From the NCBI RefSeq assembly GCF_001485435.1, contig NZ_BCMS01000001.1, positions 2,117,501-2,181,500 of the forward strand: a stretch of DNA of 64,000 bases, in the 5' to 3' direction. Shown here piece after piece: positions 10,385 to 18,342 of the stretch (positions within the stretch are counted from its first letter, which is position 1; every line of letters begins with the position of its first letter). The position numbers and the translations under genes are program-made. The notes under the pieces are model-generated. The model was not told the DNA's origin. It saw only the letters and a list, made by a program, of their open reading frames with translations, and ran no database searches. This stretch comes from Deinococcus grandis. GTDB taxonomy: Bacteria; Deinococcota; Deinococci; Deinococcales; Deinococcaceae.

Positions 10385-11518
10385 ATGACCCCCGACGAGC
10401 AGCCCGAGCGTGTCCAGAGCCCCGTCCAGCGCCTGTTCCTCCTGGCCCGCCTGCTGCGCGCCCGGCCGCACACCGTCGCGGAACTCGCGGCGGCCATCGG
10501 GCAGCCCCTGGCGGTCACGGCGCGCGACCTGCGCGAACTGGAGGCGCTGGAACCCGGGCTGCGCGTCCTGCCCGGCCCACCGCAGGGGTACGTGATCGGC
10601 ACGCCGGAGCTGGACGGCGCGGCGCGACTGACCCTGCTGCGCGGCCTGGACGCCCTCGCGGCACGCGGAAACGAACCGGCCGCCAGCCTCGCCCCGCTGC
10701 GCGCCGCGCTGGCCGACGCGCTGCCCGCGCACGTCCGCGCGGCCCTGCCCACCACGGGCACGGCTCGCCCCGCCGCCTCCGACCTCGCGCTCCGCGCCGT
10801 GACGCAGGCTTGGCTGGCCTGCCGCCCCATCCGCTTCCAGGAATGGCAGCCCGGCAAGCGGCGCGCGGCGCGGCTGCACCCGCTGCGGATCGAGGCGCAC
10901 CCGGTCAGCGGTGACCTGCTCGTCGTGGGCCGCGACCCCGACCACGCGGGCGAGGTCCGCACCTACCGCCTGATACGGATTCCGTTTATTTCGTTGACAG
11001 ATCGGAACGCCACCGATCTGTCAACTCCACGTCCGGAATCCGTTTCTCTCCCACTCGCTCCGCTCGGATTGAACGGCTTTGTAAGCCATTCAATCGGAGT
11101 CCGTATGAGCCGCATGCTGCACGTCACGCCCGAGGCAGGCACCTTCACGCCCGACCCCCTCGACCCGGGGCAGGTGCCCGCGCTGCCCGTCACGCTGCTG
11201 ACCACCCAGGCAGCGGACAGTGTGACGGTCACCCTGCGCTTCACGGGCGAGGCGGCATTCCGCGTGCTGGAAGGCGGCCACGCCTGCCTGGGCGAACCGA
11301 GCATCAACCCGGACGGCAGCGTGGACGCGCCCCTGCTCGTCCCGCACGACGCCGGGGGCGTGCCCCGCAGCGTCCTCCCGTGGCTGCTGTCCTGGGGGCC
11401 GCAGGTGCAGGTGCTCGGCCCGGACGGGGTGCGCGCCGCGTGGCAGCGCCTGACGCGCGAGGCCGCCGAGGTCGCCGCGCAGACCCCCACCCGTTTCGTG
11501 CAGCACGGCGCGGCGTGA
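10385..11518 (+). CDS. WYL-domain transcriptional regulator interrupted in frame by a MITE
   Basis: 377 aa, of which 45 are foreign. The N-terminal winged helix (RLFLLARLLRARPHTVAELA) and the WYL-type ligand/nucleotide domain (HPLRIEAHPVSGDLLVVGRD) are typical. After VRTYRL the sequence changes to IRIPFISLTDRN..., encoded by a 132-bp mobile element plus its 3-bp duplication, and returns to SRMLHVTPEAGTF. Removing these 45 codons restores the family's RTYRLSRM motif. No stop is created, so a full-length protein can be made, but the insertion lies at the heart of the WYL fold. Alternatively, the ATG at the element's right end (11105), with GGAG upstream, could start a separate C-terminal fragment. 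Confidence 0.85.
   Translation: MTPDEQPERVQSPVQRLFLLARLLRARPHTVAELAAAIGQPLAVTARDLRELEALEPGLRVLPGPPQGYVIGTPELDGAARLTLLRGLDALAARGNEPAASLAPLRAALADALPAHVRAALPTTGTARPAASDLALRAVTQAWLACRPIRFQEWQPGKRRAARLHPLRIEAHPVSGDLLVVGRDPDHAGEVRTYRLIRIPFISLTDRNATDLSTPRPESVSLPLAPLGLNGFVSHSIGVRMSRMLHVTPEAGTFTPDPLDPGQVPALPVTLLTTQAADSVTVTLRFTGEAAFRVLEGGHACLGEPSINPDGSVDAPLLVPHDAGGVPRSVLPWLLSWGPQVQVLGPDGVRAAWQRLTREAAEVAAQTPTRFVQHGAA
10974..11105 (+). mobile_element. MITE copy 1, inside the WYL regulator gene
   Basis: 132 bp flanked by TGA on both sides (10971-10973, 11106-11108). The ends are TACGGATTCCG and CGGAGTCCGTA, an 11-bp inverted repeat with one mismatch. Inside are a perfect stem TTGACAGATCGG/CCGATCTGTCAA and a second stem ATTGAACGGCTT/AAGCCATTCAAT. 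The total insertion of 135 bp keeps the host reading frame. Confidence 0.92.
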
Positions 11519-11549
11519 CGGGCGGGCAGTGAGCCCCTCTACCCGTCCT

Positions 11550-12329
11550 TTACCCGTCCTGCGCGTCGGCCCAGGCGATCACGGCGGCACTCTGGTACGC
11601 GGCCAGTCCAGGGCGTGCCCGGTCGATGTTGCGCGTGAACCGCTCGTCCGCCACCCACATCTGCGCCAGGCCGCGCATCATCTGCGCCGACGCGTCGTAG
11701 TACGCGCCGCTGATGTGCGCGCGGTGCCGCGCCGCGACCCCCTGCGCCCGAACGTCCGTGGCGGGCACGCCCGCGTCCATCAGCTCCACGTATGCGGCGG
11801 TGATGCCGTCCATCTCCGCGCGGATGCGCGCCCAGTCCGCCCTGCTGTACCGGGCGGTGCGCGCGGCGCTCTGGCGGTAGGCCTCCGTCTCGCCCCAGCG
11901 TTCGCGGGCCTCCGCCTCGTATTGCGTGGGGTCGAAGCCGTCGAACACGGCCTTCACGTCCTCGTTGTTCATGATGGTCTCCTCTGCCCCGTCCTCCAGG
12001 GCCTTCAGGCGGGCCTGCACCTCGCGCAACGTGTGCTCGGCGCGGCGCAGGTCCTCGCGCAGCCGCCCGGCGTGGGCACGCAGCGCCTCGCGTTCCAGGT
12101 CCGGCGGGGCGTCCAGCACCCCCGCCACCTCGGCGAGCGGCACGCCCAGCGCCCGCCACGTCAGCACGCGCCGCAGCCGCGCCAGATCGCCCGGCGTGTA
12201 CAGGCGGTAATTGCCGTCGCTGCGCTCGGCGGGGCGCAGCAGCCCGATCTCGTCGTAATGGTGCAGGGTACGGACGCTGACGCCCGTCAGGGCCGCGACC
12301 TCCCCCACCGTCCAGCGCTTCGCGTCCAG
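11550..12329 (-). CDS. MerR family regulator with TipAS ligand-binding domain
   Basis: 259 aa if started at the CTG (12329-12327), which has a perfect AGGAGG 7 nt upstream. The next in-frame alternative, a TTG at 12380, has no SD and adds residues unlike the family. MerR helices are plain: RWTVGEVAALTGVSVRTLHHYDEIGLLRP with the wing YRLYTPGDLARL. A coiled coil (about 80-110) leads to a C-terminal TipAS domain, which in relatives binds thiopeptide antibiotics. It is divergent from azlC. Confidence 0.85.
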   Translation of the reverse strand: MDAKRWTVGEVAALTGVSVRTLHHYDEIGLLRPAERSDGNYRLYTPGDLARLRRVLTWRALGVPLAEVAGVLDAPPDLEREALRAHAGRLREDLRRAEHTLREVQARLKALEDGAEETIMNNEDVKAVFDGFDPTQYEAEARERWGETEAYRQSAARTARYSRADWARIRAEMDGITAAYVELMDAGVPATDVRAQGVAARHRAHISGAYYDASAQMMRGLAQMWVADERFTRNIDRARPGLAAYQSAAVIAWADAQDG

Positions 12330-12400
12330 GGTGGAACCTCCTGAGGGGCAGCGTAGGCCCTCCCGCCGCGTGAGGGTCAAGCGCGGGTAAGCTGCCCGGC

Positions 12401-13129
12401 ATGACGGGTCAGGGGCGGAGGTTCGACTGGGGGGCGTTCGGGCGGGGCTTCAGGGTGATGGTGCCGCTGTGGGCGGGCGTGGTGCCGTTCGCGGTGGCGT
12501 ACGCGGTGACGGCCCGCGCGGGGGGCCTGAGCGTGTGGGAGACGTGCCTGATGAGCGTGACGGTGTTCGCCGGGGCGAGTCAGTTCGCGGCGGCCGGGCA
12601 GTTCGTGGGTGGGGCCGTGCCGGGGGTGGCGGCGGTCGCGCTGGTGGGGACGACGTTCGTGCTGAACGCCCGGCACGTGCTGTACGGCCTGAGCCTGTCG
12701 CGGCAGGTGCCGCTGGGTCGGTGGCAGCGTGCCGTGGCGGCGCAGTTCCTGACGGACGAGGCGTACGGCATGGTGCTCGTGGCGGGCCCGCGTGATCCGG
12801 GCGGCCTGAGCGTGGGGTTCCTGCTGGGTGCGGAACTGAGCCTGTTCGCGGCGTGGAACGCGGCGACGCTGCTGGGCGCCCTGGCGGGCGGCGTACTGCC
12901 CGACCCGGACGCGCTGGGCGTGGGGGTGATCTTCCCGCTGGCGTTCCTGGGGTTGCTGGTGCCGCTGCTGGTGGGCCGCGTGGCGGTGCTGGTGGCGGTC
13001 GTATCGGGTCTGGGTGCGTGGGGGCTGGGACGGGTGCTGCCGGGCGGACTGGTCGTGCTGCTGGTCGGGGTGGGCGGGGCGCTGCTGGGCGCGCCGATCA
13101 GTACGCGGCGGGCGGAGGTCCGCGCGTGA
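12401..13129 (+). CDS. azlC: branched-chain amino acid exporter, large subunit
   Basis: 242 aa integral membrane protein of the AzlC/YgaZ family, partner of AzlD in exporting branched-chain amino acids. Conserved marks include VPFAVAYAVTARAGGLS, FAGASQFAA and NARHVLYGLSLS. About seven or eight transmembrane helices are visible. TAAGCT (12388-12393) lies 7 nt before the ATG, so it is probably leaderless. The stop overlaps the GTG of azlD. Confidence 0.93.
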   Translation: MTGQGRRFDWGAFGRGFRVMVPLWAGVVPFAVAYAVTARAGGLSVWETCLMSVTVFAGASQFAAAGQFVGGAVPGVAAVALVGTTFVLNARHVLYGLSLSRQVPLGRWQRAVAAQFLTDEAYGMVLVAGPRDPGGLSVGFLLGAELSLFAAWNAATLLGALAGGVLPDPDALGVGVIFPLAFLGLLVPLLVGRVAVLVAVVSGLGAWGLGRVLPGGLVVLLVGVGGALLGAPISTRRAEVRA

Positions 13130-13422
13130 GCGGCTGGCTGGTCATCCTGCTCATGTGGGGCGTGACGTACGCGGCGCGCTTCGTGGGTCTCAGCCTGGGC
13201 CGCCTGGAGTTGCCGCCGTTCTGGCTGGCGTTCCTGCGCTTCGTGCCGGTCAGCGTGTTCGCGGCGCTGATCGTCCCGGACGTGCTGGGCAGCCCCGAGT
13301 GGGCGCGGCGGCTGATCGGGGCCGCGGTGGGCGGGGCGCTGCTGTGGCGCACCCGGAACCTCGCGCTGGGCATCGTGGGGGGCTTCGCGGCGTACTGGGC
13401 GGCGCGGCTGCTGGGCGCGTAG
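13126..13422 (+). CDS. azlD: branched-chain amino acid exporter, small subunit
   Basis: 98 aa with three or four hydrophobic helices, matching AzlD/YgaH in size and pattern (MWGVTYAARF, then LRFVPVSVFAALIVPDVL). It starts at a GTG overlapping the azlC stop by 4 nt, so the two subunits are coupled. Confidence 0.9.
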   Translation: MSGWLVILLMWGVTYAARFVGLSLGRLELPPFWLAFLRFVPVSVFAALIVPDVLGSPEWARRLIGAAVGGALLWRTRNLALGIVGGFAAYWAARLLGA

Positions 13423-13483
13423 CCGGGGCGTGTGAGGCGGGCCGCCGCGTGCAGGGTGGGGCGCGCGCTATGCTGAGCGGCGC

Positions 13484-15109
13484 ATGACGGGTCAGGTGGG
13501 CAGGGTGAAAGTCATTGACGGCAAGTACGAGGTGCTGCGGGAGGTGTCCGTGCAGGGCCCGGTCACGCTGTCCGAGGTCCGCGCGGCGGAGGGCGTCACG
13601 CGACAGGTGGCGTGGTTCACCGTGGCGACGCCCGCCGACCGGCAGGCCTTTCACGCGTACCGGACCGCGCTGCGCGCCCTGAGCCCGGCGGGCCTGACGG
13701 ACGTCGTCGCGCGGCCCGGCGCGTTCTACGCGGTGTGGCAGCCCGTGACGGGTCAGCCGCTGGAGGCGGCGCTGGCGCACAAGGGCGTCCCGCAGGACCT
13801 CGTGGAGAACGTGCAGGCGCTCGCGGCCTCTCTGGCCGAGCACGGGTACGCGCTGGAGGACGCGCAGGTCCTCGTGGAGGCCCACGAGCCGCGCGTCGCG
13901 TACCTGACGCCCCTGCTGGCGCCGCGCAGCCCCGAGGACATCGCGGCGCGCAACGCGGCGACCCTCGCCCCGCTGAAGGGCGCGCGCGTGAAACGCCGCC
14001 GCGAGCCGGGCGCGTGGCTGACGTTCATTCCGGGCCTGCTGCTGCTGGGCGGCGCGACGTACGTGGGCGCGCAGGCCGTGCAGATCTACCTGAACCCGCC
14101 GGTACGGCCCGTGAGCAGCGTGGTGGGTCAGGCGGCGAAGGACGCGGCGCGGCAGCTGACCGGCGAGGGGTTCCGCGTGGAGTACACGACCGGGCAGGCG
14201 GCGGGCCGCGCGATCGGGTCGGTCATCCGGCAGGACCCGGCGGGCAGTTCGACGCTGCCGGTGGGGCGGCTGGTGACGCTGACCGTGAACAACCCCCCGG
14301 CGATCGAGGTGCCGCGCCTGGAGGAGATGACGCCCGACCAGGCGCGCGACGCGCTGAAGGGCAGCGCCATGACGGTCGGGAAGATCGTGAAGGTGGACGG
14401 CACCCTGACCGGCACGCCGGAGGGCCGGATCGTGGCGCAGCTGCCCGAGCCGGGCTCGACGGCGCAGCAGGGGCAGCCGGTGCAACTGATGGTCAGCACC
14501 GGGATCGTCGGGAAGAAGACCTTCCTGCCGGACGTGCGCGGCTTCCAGTACGAGGACGCCCGGACGTACGCGCGGGACGCGGGGCTGGTCATCACGAAGG
14601 TCACGCCGCAGCCCAGCGACCAGAAGGAGGGCACGGTGCTGGAGCAGACGCCCGCGGCGTTCAAGAGCGTGCCGGTCGGCAGTCCCGTGACCCTGACGGT
14701 CGCCGCGCCGCGGTACAGCGCGCCCAGCCGCCCGGCGGGCAGTCTGCCCCTGCCGCCGCCGGTCGTGGCGCCCGAACCGGAACCGGCGCCCGAACCGGAC
14801 CCGGTCACGCCGGACCCGCAGGGCGCGGCGCCGCAGGAGATCCCGGCGGTGCCCGCGCAGGACGCGTCGCCGCAGGTGTCGGCGCCCGCCCCGCGCAGCG
14901 TGACGTTGCGGTACACGTTCCCCAGCGACCTGCCGCAGGGGACGTACACGCTGGCGGTGCGGGACGACAGTGGCGAGCGCGCACTGGACCTGAACGCGGA
15001 CGCCGGGGCGCTGGCCGGGAAGCAGATCAGCACGGTGGCGAGCGTGCAGGGGGACGCGGTGTTCGTGATCCGGCGGGACGGGCAGGACTTCGCGCTCGTC
15101 ACGCCCTGA
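13484..15109 (+). CDS. single-pass membrane protein with kinase-like N-terminus and three PASTA domains
   Basis: 541 aa. Residues 10-165 look like a degenerate Ser/Thr kinase core (YEVLREV at the N-lobe start, FYAVWQPVTGQPLEAAL at a hinge-like position) but lack the HRD and DFG catalytic motifs and any P-loop lysine context. One transmembrane helix lies at about 178-203. Three PASTA repeats follow at about 208-270, 273-340 and 345-408, then a Pro/Glu-rich linker (about 420-475) and a small beta-rich C-terminal domain. It may sense cell-wall fragments as a pseudokinase. TATGCT lies 9 nt before the ATG. The cysteine desulfurase gene follows 7 nt after the stop. Confidence 0.75.
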   Translation: MTGQVGRVKVIDGKYEVLREVSVQGPVTLSEVRAAEGVTRQVAWFTVATPADRQAFHAYRTALRALSPAGLTDVVARPGAFYAVWQPVTGQPLEAALAHKGVPQDLVENVQALAASLAEHGYALEDAQVLVEAHEPRVAYLTPLLAPRSPEDIAARNAATLAPLKGARVKRRREPGAWLTFIPGLLLLGGATYVGAQAVQIYLNPPVRPVSSVVGQAAKDAARQLTGEGFRVEYTTGQAAGRAIGSVIRQDPAGSSTLPVGRLVTLTVNNPPAIEVPRLEEMTPDQARDALKGSAMTVGKIVKVDGTLTGTPEGRIVAQLPEPGSTAQQGQPVQLMVSTGIVGKKTFLPDVRGFQYEDARTYARDAGLVITKVTPQPSDQKEGTVLEQTPAAFKSVPVGSPVTLTVAAPRYSAPSRPAGSLPLPPPVVAPEPEPAPEPDPVTPDPQGAAPQEIPAVPAQDASPQVSAPAPRSVTLRYTFPSDLPQGTYTLAVRDDSGERALDLNADAGALAGKQISTVASVQGDAVFVIRRDGQDFALVTP

Positions 15110-15116
15110 GGGCCAC

Positions 15117-16250
15117 ATGATCTACCTGGATTACGCGGCGACGCACCCCATGACCCCGGAGGCCCTGGCGGCTTACGCGCAGGCGGCGGCGCTGCCGGGC
15201 AACCCGGCCAGCGTGCACGCGGCGGGTCAGGCGGCCCGCGAGCGGCTGGAGGAAGGCCGCGCGCGGGTGGCCTCGGCGTTCGGGGTGGACCCGCGCACAC
15301 TGATCGCCAACGGTGGCGGCACGGAAGGCGACAATCACGTGCTGCTGGGCATCACGCGCGCGTGGCAGGACCGCCACAGCCAGCCCGGGCACCTGATCAC
15401 CACGCCGAGCGAGCACTCGGCGGTGCTGGCCCCCGCGCGGGCCCTGGCGGCGCAGGGCTGGGCGGTCACGTTCCTGACCCCGGACCGCTTCGGGCGCTAC
15501 GACCCGGCAGAGCTCGCGGACGCGCTGCGGGAGGACACGGCACTGGTGTCCATCCATCACGCGAACAACGAGGTGGGCGCCGTGCAGGACACGCCCGCAC
15601 TGGCGGCCCTGGCGGCGGCGCGGGGCGTGCCGTACCACACGGACGCCGTGCAGGCGCCGGGCGTGCTGCCGGTGGACCTGACGGGCTGGGGCGTGACGTT
15701 CGCGACGTTCAGCGCGCACAAGTGGGGCGGCCCGCGCGGCGTGGGCTTCCTGTACGTCCGCCGCGGCGCCGAGCTGCCCCCCGTGACACTGGGCGGCGGG
15801 CAGGAGGGCGGCGTGCGCCCCGGCACGCAGGACACCGCCGGGGTGTACGCGGCGGGCGTGGCCCTGACCCACGCGGCAGCGGCGCAGCCCGCGACCCTGG
15901 CGCACCTGGGCGCCCTGCGCGAGCAGTTCATGCGGGAGGTCGCGGGCATCCCGGACCTGAGCGTGAATCACGCGCCGGACAGCAGCCCGAAGGTCGTGAA
16001 CGTCACCGTGGGCGGCGCGGACGGCGAGGCGCTGCTCATGAACCTCGACATGCTGGGCGTCGCGGCCAGCGCCGGGAGCGCGTGCAGCGCGGGCACCATG
16101 CAACCCAGCCACGTCCTGACCGCCCTGGGGCTGGACGAGGCGCAGGCCCGCGCATCCCTGCGCTTCAGTTTCGGCGCGGCCACCACGCCCGCCGAGGTCA
16201 GCGCGGCGGCCCAGGCCCTCACGCAGGCCGCCACCTGGAGCCGCGCCTAG
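15117..16250 (+). CDS. cysteine desulfurase, NifS/IscS-like
   Basis: 377 aa PLP enzyme that removes sulfur from cysteine to give alanine and a protein-bound persulfide for Fe-S clusters or thiolation. The N-terminus MIYLDYAATHPM, the PLP lysine in TFSAHKWGG and the nucleophilic cysteine in GSACSAG are all present, as is THHANNEVG-type HHANNEVGAVQ. It appears intact, but an IS5-family element begins at the base after its TAG, inside the target duplication CTAG. The hairpin that probably ended its transcript now lies 930 bp away. Confidence 0.93.
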   Translation: MIYLDYAATHPMTPEALAAYAQAAALPGNPASVHAAGQAARERLEEGRARVASAFGVDPRTLIANGGGTEGDNHVLLGITRAWQDRHSQPGHLITTPSEHSAVLAPARALAAQGWAVTFLTPDRFGRYDPAELADALREDTALVSIHHANNEVGAVQDTPALAALAAARGVPYHTDAVQAPGVLPVDLTGWGVTFATFSAHKWGGPRGVGFLYVRRGAELPPVTLGGGQEGGVRPGTQDTAGVYAAGVALTHAAAAQPATLAHLGALREQFMREVAGIPDLSVNHAPDSSPKVVNVTVGGADGEALLMNLDMLGVAASAGSACSAGTMQPSHVLTALGLDEAQARASLRFSFGAATTPAEVSAAAQALTQAATWSRA

Positions 16251-16269
16251 GGTCTGTCTGGCTGACGTT

Positions 16270-16758
16270 TCAGAGCCACAACACGATGCAGGCAACGTGT
16301 ACGCCGGCCAAAAACTGATGTCCCCGCTTCTCGTATCGCGTCGCTAAAGCCCGAAAATCCTTGAACCGGTTGATGTTGCGCTCCACCACCTGACGTCCCC
16401 GATAGGCTTGTGCGTCAAATTTCGGTGGACGCCCACCCCGCGCACCGCGCCGCAGGCGAGCCTTCCGAGCATCCGCACGTTCCGGACAGACACAGCAGAT
16501 CTTTCTCTTCCGTAGCACCTTACGGTAGGTCCTCGCGCCATACGCTCGGTCCATCCTGAGCGTCGTCGGACGCTTCCTGGGGCGTCCCGGCCCGGGACGC
16601 CCCACCCGAACATTGTCCAGCAGCGGCGCGAGGTAAGTGGGGTCACTGGCCTGTCCGGCGGACACCAGGACGCTGAGTGGATACCCATGTCCGTCACTCA
16701 GGACGTGGATTTTGCTGGTTCTTCCCCCACGACTGATGCCAAGCCATTCATCAGGCAC
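16270..16758 (-). CDS. IS5-family transposase, OrfB part
   Basis: Second half of the transposase, in the -1 frame relative to OrfA. Its own first start-like codon is at 16758, but the frame is open to the A6G site at 16765-16771, and the residues there (KKGGVPDEWLGISRGGRTSKIH) continue the family sequence. It carries the second Asp (LRMDRAYGARTYRK) and the Glu (VVERNINRFKDFR) of the DDE triad. Confidence 0.9.
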   Translation of the reverse strand: MPDEWLGISRGGRTSKIHVLSDGHGYPLSVLVSAGQASDPTYLAPLLDNVRVGRPGPGRPRKRPTTLRMDRAYGARTYRKVLRKRKICCVCPERADARKARLRRGARGGRPPKFDAQAYRGRQVVERNINRFKDFRALATRYEKRGHQFLAGVHVACIVLWL

Positions 16759-17129
16759 GCCTCCCTTTTTTCCGTCCGTGCCAGTTGTTTCCGCGCGCCC
16801 ACCGCACTGCGGTGGGCTTTGACATGGGTGCTGTCGATGGCGGCGCCGTCCCAGTCAATTCTTCCCTCATCGTCGGCTTTGACCTGGAGCGCGGCGAGAA
16901 TCGCCACCCAGGTGCCGTTCCGAGACCAGCGGGTGAAGCGGTCATGGCAGGTATGCCATGACCCGTACCGTTCCGGGATATCTCGCCAGGGGGCACCGGT
17001 CTTCAGTCGCCACAGGATGCCATTCAGGACGGTCCGATGGTCCTTGAAGGCGTGTCCACGTGTGGGGTTGGCAGGCAACAGCGGAGAGAGGGTCGCCCAT
17101 TGCTGCTCGGTGAGATCCGTCCGTCCCAT
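16698..17129 (-). CDS. IS5-family transposase, OrfA part
   Basis: 143 aa. It begins MGRTDLTEQQWATLSPLLP, the classic opening of IS427-group transposases, and carries the first catalytic Asp in WDGAAIDSTHVKAH. Near its end, at positions 16771-16765 read on the minus strand, is AAAAAAG. A -1 shift there leads into OrfB to make the full DDE transposase; the unshifted product ends in an unrelated tail. Confidence 0.92.
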   Translation of the reverse strand: MGRTDLTEQQWATLSPLLPANPTRGHAFKDHRTVLNGILWRLKTGAPWRDIPERYGSWHTCHDRFTRWSRNGTWVAILAALQVKADDEGRIDWDGAAIDSTHVKAHRSAVGARKQLARTEKREACLMNGLASVVGEEPAKSTS

Positions 17130-17180
17130 CTGCCCATCCTTACAGATTCAGCCAGACAGACCCTAGACGGATCGAACCGC

Positions 17181-17218
17181 GCAGAGAGGCCGTGGGAACA
17201 CCTCCACGGCCTCTCTGC
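17181..17218. terminator. 15-bp hairpin, probably the displaced terminator of the cysteine desulfurase gene
   Basis: GCAGAGAGGCCGTGG pairs perfectly with CCACGGCCTCTCTGC over an 8-nt loop. No clear T-run follows on either strand. Without the IS it would sit about 15 nt after the desulfurase stop. Confidence 0.6.
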
Positions 17219-17339
17219 ATCGATGGTGTGGCTCCTCTTTATCAACCATCACCCATCAACTATCACCTATCATACGGATTCCGTTTGTTTCGTTATTGAT
17301 TCCTGCGTTGGAGCGTAACGAGAGGGGTACGATGAGGGC

Positions 17340-17825
17340 ATGCCGCCAGCCTGGCAACCCACCCGGTGGACCCGCGAACAGATGGAAGAACGGCGACTGT
17401 TCGCTGAGCCGTATCTCCGCGCAGGGGAGCTCAGCTCCACCCAGATCGCCGAACGGTGCGGCGTCAGCAGCAGTGCCGTTCGACGATGGCGACAACGTCT
17501 GCGCACACAGGGCTCTCTTGAAGCCACCATTGCTCCAGGCCGCACACCACGACTGACAGACGCTCAGATCGCCCAGATCATGACGATCCTCAGCGCGGGG
17601 CCGGGCCCCGCGCAGGCCCCGAATGCCCGCTGGACGTGCCCACAGGTGCGCGAGCTGATCGGCCAGACCTACGACGTGTGGTACGACGTCGATCACCTCA
17701 GTCGGCTCTTACGGCAGTGGGGATTCACACCACAGAAACCGATGAGGCGGGCACGAGAACAGGATCAGGAGGCCCTCGTCACCTGGGTGGACACCACGGT
17801 GCCCGAGTTGGAAAAAAAAAGTTGA
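17340..17825 (+). CDS. IS630-family transposase, N-terminal part
   Basis: 161 aa DNA-binding half with a helix-turn-helix (LSSTQIAERCGVSSSAVRRWRQRL) and a second helical domain (WTCPQVRELIGQTYDVWYDVDHLSRLLRQWGF). It ends at TGA right after a run of nine A (17812-17820). Loss of one A in the transcript, or a +1 ribosomal shift, joins it to the catalytic half. Confidence 0.92.
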   Translation: MPPAWQPTRWTREQMEERRLFAEPYLRAGELSSTQIAERCGVSSSAVRRWRQRLRTQGSLEATIAPGRTPRLTDAQIAQIMTILSAGPGPAQAPNARWTCPQVRELIGQTYDVWYDVDHLSRLLRQWGFTPQKPMRRAREQDQEALVTWVDTTVPELEKKS

Positions 17826-18342
17826 GGCCGGAGAAACACTCGTCTTCATCGATGAGGTGGGCTTCAGCTTGAAGCCCACCGTGACCCGCACCTGGGCCCC
17901 CTGTGGTCAGACGCCCGTGTTGGTGTCCAAGTACCGCTGGGACAGCGTGTCGACGATTGGAGCGATCGCCACGACGGGACAGTTTCTGCAACACACGCAT
18001 CCAGCGTCGATCAACGGCGCACACGTCCTGTCGTTTCTGTCGCATCTGTTGCGTCACATTTCTGGATCGATCACGGTACTGCTCGATAACGCCCGCATTC
18101 ACAAGACGAAGGCGCTGGGCGCCTTCGTTGCAGCTGAACCTCGATTGTCGGTGGTGTACTTCCCGCCATACGCGCCTGAACTGAATCCGATTGAGCCGGT
18201 GTGGGCGTATGTGAAGCAGCATGTCCTCGCGAACTTCTGCCCGTCAGATCTTCAGACGTTGAAGGCCCGATTGCCCGTGGCGTGGCGGAAAGTGCGAGCG
18301 GCTGAGCTTCCAAGGCGCCTCCTGCATGGAGCTCGGCTGTGA
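17821..18342 (+). CDS. IS630-family transposase, catalytic part (shifted frame)
   Basis: The frame is open through the A9 run and continues VEAGETLVFIDEVGFSLKP. The DDE triad is visible: Asp in FIDEVGF, Asp in LLDNARIHK, Glu in PELNPIEPVWAYVK. An isolated start at GTG 17857 would lose the first catalytic Asp, so this part must be made by frame fusion. Confidence 0.9.
   Translation, partial: VEAGETLVFIDEVGFSLKPTVTRTWAPCGQTPVLVSKYRWDSVSTIGAIATTGQFLQHTHPASINGAHVLSFLSHLLRHISGSITVLLDNARIHKTKALGAFVAAEPRLSVVYFPPYAPELNPIEPVWAYVKQHVLANFCPSDLQTLKARLPVAWRKVRAAELPRRLLHGARL

Larger units (their letters stand above)
16251..17162 (-). mobile_element. IS5-family insertion sequence (IS427-type)
   Basis: 912 bp. 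The ends GGTCTGTCTGGCTGA and TCAGCCAGACAGACC are perfect 15-bp inverted repeats. The target duplication CTAG is present at 16247-16250 and 17163-17166. Two overlapping transposase frames are joined by an A6G slippery site. The structure looks complete and recent. Confidence 0.95.

Noticed and set aside
10385..11518. The 45 extra residues in the WYL protein as a real domain
   Set aside because: The same DNA occurs at five other places outside coding sequence, with target duplications, so it is transposon-derived.
17228..17271. CATCAACCATCACC-type simple repeats taken as a possible CRISPR-like array
   Set aside because: The units are about 11 bp and imperfect, with no spacers; a related stretch at 35630 points to ordinary repeat-family sequence.
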